Origin: Chloroflexota bacterium
GTDB taxonomy: Bacteria; Chloroflexota; Dormibacteria; Dormibacterales; Dormibacteraceae
Direction: 5' to 3'
DNA length: 17,443 nt
Assembly: GCA_005888075.1 (NCBI GenBank)
Contig: VBKD01000099.1
Location: 1 to 17,443 of the forward strand
Part shown: positions 13,475 through 17,443 of the stretch, piece after piece
How the letters are laid out: every line of letters begins with the position of its first letter
Numbering within the stretch: the first letter of the stretch is position 1
Notes under the pieces: model-generated
What the model was told of the DNA's origin: nothing
Databases searched by the model: none
What the model saw: the letters and a program-made list of their open reading frames with translations, nothing else
Position numbers and translations under genes: made by a program

Positions 13475-13863
13475 CGCGGTTCTGGCTCGCCGTCGCCGCG
13501 GTGCTGCTGCTGGCCTGCGGCGGGCGAGACGCCCCGGACGACCAGGCCGTGCATCAGGACATCTCTACCGGCGCCAACGGAGCCGAGGTCACCTTCGATG
13601 CGACCGTGGCCAGCGATCCGGTGGAGTCGGGAGGCCATGAGCGCTTCGAGGTGAAGGACCCCAGCGGCGATATGCTCGAGGTGGATCACAACACGAGCCT
13701 CGCGACTTACGTGCCGGCTCACCTTGGAGATCGATTGATCATCCACGGCAAGCTCTACATCGACCCGGGACCGCGTTATGGCGTGCACTGCACGCACGCC
13801 CACACGTCGAGCGGCTGCCCGGTTCCCGGCTGGATCGAGCTCAACAACAGTTACTACGAATGA
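13471..13863 (+). CDS. DUF3465-like lipoprotein
   Basis: Residues 1-16 form a short signal sequence ending in the lipobox LLAC, with Cys16 as the lipidation site, so the mature protein is probably anchored on the outer face of the membrane. The rest matches the DUF3465 pattern as I remember it: HERFEVKDPSGDMLEVDHN (about residues 56-74), a LATYVPAHLGDRLIIHGKLY stretch, VHCTHAH, and the terminal PGWIELNNSYYE. It looks like a small beta-barrel, OB-like fold. Two further cysteines (CTHAHTSSGC) could form a disulfide. No function is established. The gene starts inside the hisA stop (ATGA), an unexpected partner for a histidine-biosynthesis gene. Confidence 0.75.
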   Translation: MTRFWLAVAAVLLLACGGRDAPDDQAVHQDISTGANGAEVTFDATVASDPVESGGHERFEVKDPSGDMLEVDHNTSLATYVPAHLGDRLIIHGKLYIDPGPRYGVHCTHAHTSSGCPVPGWIELNNSYYE

Positions 13864-13932
13864 AGAGACCTCCACGAAGGCCAGTGCGCCGGTGGACGGC
13901 TTCCTTCCTCAGCAACCTGGTGGGAGGACACC

Positions 13933-14034
13933 ATGGCCCGCTCCATCGCCTGCGTCACCTCACGAACAACCTGCTGCGACGCAGATACGGCGGTGGTTGC
14001 TGCGGAAACTACGGTGAGCCCGGTTGTTGAATGA
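13933..14034 (+). CDS. Possible 33-residue small protein
   Basis: In the 216-base gap between the lipoprotein and oxidoreductase genes there is an ATG with a strong GGGAGG Shine-Dalgarno five bases upstream. It opens a 33-codon frame (starting MARSIACVTSRTTCCD, ending TTVSPVVE) that stops at 14034. Composition is Thr/Val/Ala/Cys-rich with no membrane segment, and third-position GC is moderate. It could be a small gene, a leader peptide for the next gene, or chance. I know no family. The rest of the gap shows only weak hairpins. Confidence 0.3.
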   Translation: MARSIACVTSRTTCCDADTAVVAAETTVSPVVE

Positions 14035-14079
14035 CGAAAGAAGAGGCCCGTGCGGCCGGTTTGATCTAGGAAGGGCTTG

Positions 14080-15018
14080 ATGAAGGCAGTTGTTTTCGAG
14101 CGAAACGGCGGGCCGGAGGTGCTCGAGTACAAAGACGTTGCCGAGCCCTCGCCTCGGGACGGGCAGGTGCTCATCGACGTCGAGGTGGTGGGCGTCAACT
14201 TTCGCGACGTGTACGAGCGCCTGGGACACGACTACGGGTCGAAGCCGCCGGCGATCATTGGCGTCGAAGGCGCCGGCACGGTGACGCAGACCGGCGAGCG
14301 GGTCGTGTGGATGAGTGTTCCGAGCAGCTATGCGGAGCGCGTCGCCGCCGATCCCAACCTCCTCGTCCCTATACCGGACGGCATGCCTGGGGAGGTCGCC
14401 GCGGCGGTTCTGATGCAGGGCATGACCGCGCACTACCTCGCCTTCGACTCATACCCGATCCAGAAGGGCGATTGGGTCATCGTCCATGCCGGCGCCGGAG
14501 GCGTCGGTCTCCTGCTCACCCAGATCGCCAAGATGATCGGCGGCCGAGTCATCGCCACCACCTCGTCGGATGCGAAGGCCAAGCTCGCCCGCGAAGCGGG
14601 AGCCGACGAGGTCCTCAAGTACGAAGGATTCGCCGAACGGGCACGCGAGATCAGCGGCGGCAAAGGAGTCGCGGCGGTGTACGACGGCGTCGGCAAGACC
14701 ACGTTTTACGAAGGACTGAAGGCAATCCGTCCGTTCGGCCGGATGATCGTCTACGGCTCGTCCAGCGGCCAGCCCGACCCTCTTCCCGTGATGCTGCTGG
14801 CGAAGTCCGGATCGCTTTACGTGCAGCGGCCGACGATCAACACGTACACCCGCACGCCTGAGCTGCTCCGTGATCGAGCGAGACGAGTCTTCGAGCTGGT
14901 CCAGCGGGGCAAGCTCAACGTGCAGATCGGCGGGCGCTACCCGCTGAGCGAGGCTCGCCAGGCGCACGAGGACCTCGAAGCGCGCAAGACGACCGGGAAG
15001 ATTCTTCTCGAGCCCTGA
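14080..15018 (+). CDS. Quinone oxidoreductase (zinc-independent MDR/zeta-crystallin family)
   Basis: A 312-residue NADPH-dependent medium-chain reductase of the QOR type, expected to reduce quinones or related enones one or two electrons at a time. Marks are the N-terminal MKAVVFERNGGPEVLEY, VGVNFRDVYERLG (38-50), IGVEGAGTV (60-68), the nucleotide-binding AGAGGVG at 137-143, and the C-terminal GGRYPLSEARQAHEDLEARKTTGKILLEP. Cysteines and glutamates of the zinc-binding alcohol dehydrogenases are missing, which supports the quinone reductase branch. I chose ATG 14080 rather than the adjacent TTG 14077 because AGGAAGG ends five bases upstream of it. It converges on the SDR with only four bases between stops. 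Confidence 0.92.
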   Translation: MKAVVFERNGGPEVLEYKDVAEPSPRDGQVLIDVEVVGVNFRDVYERLGHDYGSKPPAIIGVEGAGTVTQTGERVVWMSVPSSYAERVAADPNLLVPIPDGMPGEVAAAVLMQGMTAHYLAFDSYPIQKGDWVIVHAGAGGVGLLLTQIAKMIGGRVIATTSSDAKAKLAREAGADEVLKYEGFAERAREISGGKGVAAVYDGVGKTTFYEGLKAIRPFGRMIVYGSSSGQPDPLPVMLLAKSGSLYVQRPTINTYTRTPELLRDRARRVFELVQRGKLNVQIGGRYPLSEARQAHEDLEARKTTGKILLEP

Positions 15019-15022
15019 GCGT

Positions 15023-15823
15023 CTAGGCTTTCGGGCGACCTGGTTTTCGGGCCACCTTCCACGTCGTCGCCTGGGCGACCGGCCGCACCACGATCTCATC
15101 GATATCCACATGCGGAGGTCGCGTCACCGCCCAGACCACGCAGTCGGCGATGTCTTCGGCGGTCAGCGGCTTCAAACCTTCATAGACGGCTTTGGCCGCC
15201 TTGCGGTCGCCATGGAACCGCACGATGCTGAACTCGGTTTCCACGAGGCCAGGCGCGACCTCGGTGATGCGGATCGGTTCACCGTTGAGCTCGAGCCGCA
15301 GCGTGCGCGTGATGGCGCGGACAGCATGCTTGGCCGCGGTGTAGCCCGCGCCCCCGGCGTATGTCTCGAATCCCGCGACCGAGCTGATGTTGACGATGTG
15401 ACCGTGCTTCGCCTTGCGCAAAAGCGGGAGGCACGCGCGTGTGACCCACATCAGGCCAAGCACGTTCGTCTGCCACATGCCGATCCAGTCGTCGTCTGAC
15501 GCTTGCGCGATTGGACCCATGCCCAATGCGCCCCCCGCGTTGTTGACCAGCAGGTCGACACGACCAAAGCGTTTGGCGATCTCGGCAACAAATTCCTTGA
15601 CGCTCTGCTCGTTGGTCACGTCGAGGCTCAGGGCGACCCCATCTTCGCCCGCCACCCGCTGCAGCCGATCGATGCGACGCGCGCCAACGACGATCTGGTA
15701 GCCGTGCCGGCCCAGCTCGATGGCGGTCGCGGCCCCGATGCCTGAGGAAGCGCCGGTTACGACGGCGACTGGAGACTTGGTCGTGGTAGCACCTCCAACT
15801 ATTGATGCCGTCGAAGCTTTCAA
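15023..15823 (-). CDS. Short-chain dehydrogenase/reductase
   Basis: A classical SDR with NAD(P)-binding TGASSGIG (23-30), an Asp at the adenine pocket (SLDVT, 67-71), NNAG (94-97), Asn120, and the catalytic Ser148, Tyr161 and Lys165 (YTAAK). GARR after the second strand (47-50) suggests NADPH preference. It resembles the YdfG/serine 3-dehydrogenase-like branch; the substrate is unknown. Coordinates use the nearest canonical start, TTG 15823. However, the expected N-terminus TKSPVAVVTG begins at 15784 with ACG, which has a GGAGGT six bases upstream, so ACG (or a mutated or misread ATG) may be the true start. Extension to 16081 would run antisense through the divergent gene and is rejected. Confidence 0.9.
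   Translation of the reverse strand: MKASTASIVGGATTTKSPVAVVTGASSGIGAATAIELGRHGYQIVVGARRIDRLQRVAGEDGVALSLDVTNEQSVKEFVAEIAKRFGRVDLLVNNAGGALGMGPIAQASDDDWIGMWQTNVLGLMWVTRACLPLLRKAKHGHIVNISSVAGFETYAGGAGYTAAKHAVRAITRTLRLELNGEPIRITEVAPGLVETEFSIVRFHGDRKAAKAVYEGLKPLTAEDIADCVVWAVTRPPHVDIDEIVVRPVAQATTWKVARKPGRPKA
15791..15796 (-). promoter_or_regulatory. Shine-Dalgarno GGAGGT in front of an ACG codon
   Basis: The minus strand reads GGAGGT, six bases, then ACG at 15784-15782 and ACC AAG TCT, where SDRs usually begin MTKSPVAVVTG. The site has no other start codon in range and therefore argues for initiation at the ACG. Confidence 0.55.
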
Positions 15824-15826
15824 AGC

Positions 15827-15839
15827 GTACCCTAGGTAC
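15827..15839 (+). promoter_or_regulatory. Inverted repeat GTACC-CTA-GGTAC in a divergent promoter gap
   Basis: A perfect 5-3-5 inverted repeat fills the 18-base gap between the SDR and the gene at 15842. It also contains a -10-like TACCCT (15828-15833) eight bases before ATG 15842 and, on the other strand, TAGGGT. It could be an operator serving both genes, but it is short and may be chance. Confidence 0.35.
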
Positions 15840-15841
15840 AA

Positions 15842-16306
15842 ATGTTGGAGGCGGTGGTCGGCGTCATCGTCGGCCTCCTGATCGTTGGCGGCGTCCTCAT
15901 CATGCTGGGACCCAATTTGACTCCCGCGTGGCGACGCCTGAAGTCGGTGGGACGCCCCGTCAAAGTGCCATCCGCGTTTCAGATGACCAAATCCCGCGAC
16001 GTCGTGCCACCCGCGTTGAACCCCAAGACCCAACGTGTCGTGGTCGCGGCGGCGCGGCTCGCGAGCTGGTTGCGCGCCCACGGTCAGGAAGACGTGGCAC
16101 GCGAGGTTCGGACGGCGGCGGCGCGAATGACCGCCAACGAACCGTCCGGGCTTTACGCGTTACAGATAGCGCTGCGCCGGATTCGCGTGGTGAACATTCA
16201 CGATCCGCTCGCGCAGGAGCGTCTGACGGCATTGGCCAAGGAGCTGCACGGAGCGGTGCAGGACCGATTCGAGCAGCTCGAGCTATTGCCCTTCCGCAAA
16301 CCCTGA
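15842..16306 (+). CDS. Protein of unknown function with N-terminal membrane anchor
   Basis: The 154-residue product starts with a hydrophobic segment (about residues 3-24, VVGVIVGLLIVGGVLIMLGP) and continues as a charged, largely helical soluble region. That region includes PKTQRVVVAAARLASWLRAH (about 61-80), a VAREVRTAAARM helix and a C-terminal LTALAKELHGAVQDRFEQLE helix. A single N-terminal anchor with a cytoplasmic domain is likely. I do not recognise a family and see no catalytic motif. ATG 15842 lies just after the inverted repeat and a possible -10, with no Shine-Dalgarno, so the message may be leaderless. It converges on the next minus-strand gene with seven bases between stops. Confidence 0.65.
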   Translation: MLEAVVGVIVGLLIVGGVLIMLGPNLTPAWRRLKSVGRPVKVPSAFQMTKSRDVVPPALNPKTQRVVVAAARLASWLRAHGQEDVAREVRTAAARMTANEPSGLYALQIALRRIRVVNIHDPLAQERLTALAKELHGAVQDRFEQLELLPFRKP

Positions 16307-16313
16307 GGCCTGT

Positions 16314-16832
16314 TTAGACGACATCGCAGCTGTACGTCCGCGGGCTCATTTCGAGTGGCAGAGCGAGGTCGATCGGTGATAGCAAGCAAAACTCGGGTGC
16401 CGGCCCCAGCACCATCATCCGCCGCCACAGGCTCACCCCTTCGCGGCCGATCCATGGTTTGAGACGCTCGTATAGATCTCGATAGCTGGTGCCTGCGGGT
16501 TTCGAGAACCGAATTTCAAAATCGTGACTCTCGAGCTGACCCGCGACCAGCGTGAAGAGCTTGCCCGCGAAGTCCGTCGCCATGTTGGCAACAACGCTGT
16601 GGACGGCCTGCGCCTGGCCACTGACGGCGGCCAGATTCAAGGGGTCGAGCGCGGCAGAGTTTTCAAGCAGGTACCAGTCGCTGTAGGCGCCTTCGATGCG
16701 ATAGGTCGACGAGCTCATGAAGCCCGCCGGCTTCTCGTCCGCCAGCGCGACATGAAATCGCCTGAGCCCTTCCTCATATGAGCGCAGCTCTGCACCTTGG
16801 GCGGGGTGATGAAAGAAAACGTAGGCGAGCAA
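16314..16832 (-). CDS. Conserved-looking protein of unknown function
   Basis: The 172-residue protein has no signal peptide or membrane segment. It reads as an alpha/beta domain with two similar-looking parts: AYVFFHHPAQGAELRSYEEGLRRFH near the start, DWYLLENSAALDPLNLAAVSG in the middle (about 52-72), and FSKPAGTSYRDLYERLKPW then LWRRMMVLGPAPEFCLL toward the end. The layout (an FHHP/RFSKP opening, then Y-x-x-Y/L-x-x-R) hints at a duplicated dimeric alpha-beta barrel fold, which is only an impression. Start is TTG at 16832, one base after the SRPBCC stop, so the two genes are almost certainly translated together. The final residues beyond FCLL vary freely in such proteins. Confidence 0.68.
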   Translation of the reverse strand: MLAYVFFHHPAQGAELRSYEEGLRRFHVALADEKPAGFMSSSTYRIEGAYSDWYLLENSAALDPLNLAAVSGQAQAVHSVVANMATDFAGKLFTLVAGQLESHDFEIRFSKPAGTSYRDLYERLKPWIGREGVSLWRRMMVLGPAPEFCLLSPIDLALPLEMSPRTYSCDVV

Positions 16833-16833
16833 G

Positions 16834-17310
16834 TCAGCCTTTGGCCTTGGGCCCTTTTCCCGACTCTATGTACTGCTGGAGAGACTCCATGGTCGTCCGG
16901 ACGCCATCCGCATACTGGCCGGCCAGGAGGCCGCCGGCGAAGCGGAGCCAGCCCCCCATCTCGTAGTCCATCTCATAGACCAGCCGCGTGGTTCCGTCCT
17001 TGCGCCCGGTGTAGGTATATGACCAGGCGCCCTTGAGCGGCCCCTTGATGATCTTGCCGGCGCACCTTTTCGGCTTTTCGTAAACCTCCTGCTCGACCTC
17101 GATCGTCTCCTTGTGGCCGCCCGGCAGCTTGAGGTGGTAGCGGTAGCGCGTGCCCGGCCCTGGTGGTCCTGGGTCGAGCTTCTCAGCCTTGTCAAGGTAT
17201 GAGGTCCACTTCGGGGCGTTCTTCACATCCTCCGCCACGACCGCCCACACGCGCTCGAGCGGGGCGTCGATCACCACCGCTTCGCGGAGCTTGGGCACAA
17301 CCGCGATCAT
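16834..17310 (-). CDS. SRPBCC family (START/polyketide-cyclase-like) protein
   Basis: The 158-residue protein shows the helix-grip fold pattern: EAVVIDAPLERVWAVVAED (about 9-27), then PKWTSYLDKAEKLDPGPPGPGTRYRYHLKLPG, a strand pair with the typical T-x-R-L-V-Y-E-M-D-Y near 108-117, and a long C-terminal helix around GVRTTMESLQQYIES. Members bind hydrophobic ligands such as lipids or polyketides in a deep cavity; some are enzymes, many are carriers or toxin-like ToxRAT proteins. No catalytic residues can be assigned. ATG 17310 has GGAG about five bases upstream. It is followed directly by the unknown gene at 16832, which suggests joint function. Confidence 0.85.
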   Translation of the reverse strand: MIAVVPKLREAVVIDAPLERVWAVVAEDVKNAPKWTSYLDKAEKLDPGPPGPGTRYRYHLKLPGGHKETIEVEQEVYEKPKRCAGKIIKGPLKGAWSYTYTGRKDGTTRLVYEMDYEMGGWLRFAGGLLAGQYADGVRTTMESLQQYIESGKGPKAKG

Positions 17311-17352
17311 CGCACTCCGCGGCTCCTGTAACAGCCTGGCCGTCGAATTGTT

Positions 17353-17443
17353 CTATCCGAGCGATACCTCGAGCACGGCCGCGACACCCAGCGCCGGCAC
17401 CAGCCAGCGGAGGGCGCGCAGGTAATCGGCGATGGCAGCGAGC
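17353..17443 (-). CDS. C-terminal end of an unidentified gene (cut by window edge)
   Basis: Minus-strand frame open from the right edge to a TAG at 17355-17353, 42 bases before the SRPBCC start. The 29 visible residues (AIADYLRALRWLVPALGVAA, then VLEVSLG) are hydrophobic, like a terminal membrane helix. The other two minus frames are also open here, so the assignment rests on position and composition only. No function can be given. Confidence 0.33.
   Translation of the reverse strand, partial: LAAIADYLRALRWLVPALGVAAVLEVSLG

Noticed and set aside
13864..14079. Riboswitch or structured RNA upstream of the oxidoreductase
   Set aside because: I tried to match common riboswitch cores and found none, and the visible hairpins are weak.
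15824..16081. Extension of the SDR to an upstream start at 16081
   Set aside because: It would run antisense through the gene at 15842 and add over 80 residues with no SDR similarity.

Overview
This window is high-GC, densely packed chromosomal DNA from a bacterium. Gene content fits a soil-type Chloroflexota/'Ca. Dormibacterota' or actinobacterium-like lineage: PdxS/PdxT vitamin B6 synthesis, a Ycf45/SpoIIIAA-type R3H ATPase, a DarA/PstA cyclic-di-AMP receptor beside tmk, many GTG/TTG starts and apparently leaderless promoters. The lineage is an inference, not proven. No tRNA, rRNA, CRISPR array, transposase or phage gene was seen. Most of the window is housekeeping metabolism and I do not see a clear new defence or mobile system.

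Layout. Positions 1-867 (+) hold the 3' part of an acyl-CoA dehydrogenase gene, which converges on a long minus-strand block (879-11811). Read in transcription order, that block contains ilvE; glycerate kinase; an ECF sigma factor broken into two frames; a duplicated DUF6982-like protein with a SHOCT-like tail; a tandem 53-bp palindromic repeat; then pdxS, pdxT, a GNAT protein, the R3H ATPase, tmk (damaged), darA and an ABC ATPase-permease fusion. Several junctions from pdxT to darA are four-base stop/start overlaps, so this section is probably one translationally coupled operon. From 11879 the plus strand carries a small membrane protein, yajQ, hisA, a DUF3465-like lipoprotein and a quinone oxidoreductase. 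It then meets a minus-strand SDR, a plus-strand membrane-anchored protein of unknown function, a minus-strand unknown plus SRPBCC pair, and a partial gene at the right edge.

The most unusual observations are gene lesions and repeats. tmk and the sigma factor have each lost an internal conserved block together with a change of frame, and the orphaned C-terminal halves are still readable downstream. A two-hairpin repeat occurs twice in tandem upstream of pdxS. A diverged relative is translated in frame as the linker of the ABC fusion. The SDR has a good Shine-Dalgarno followed at the right distance by ACG rather than ATG, and pdxT has no canonical start where its conserved N-terminus begins. 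Together these could mean a contig with assembly errors, or a genome with real micro-deletions; raw reads would separate the two.
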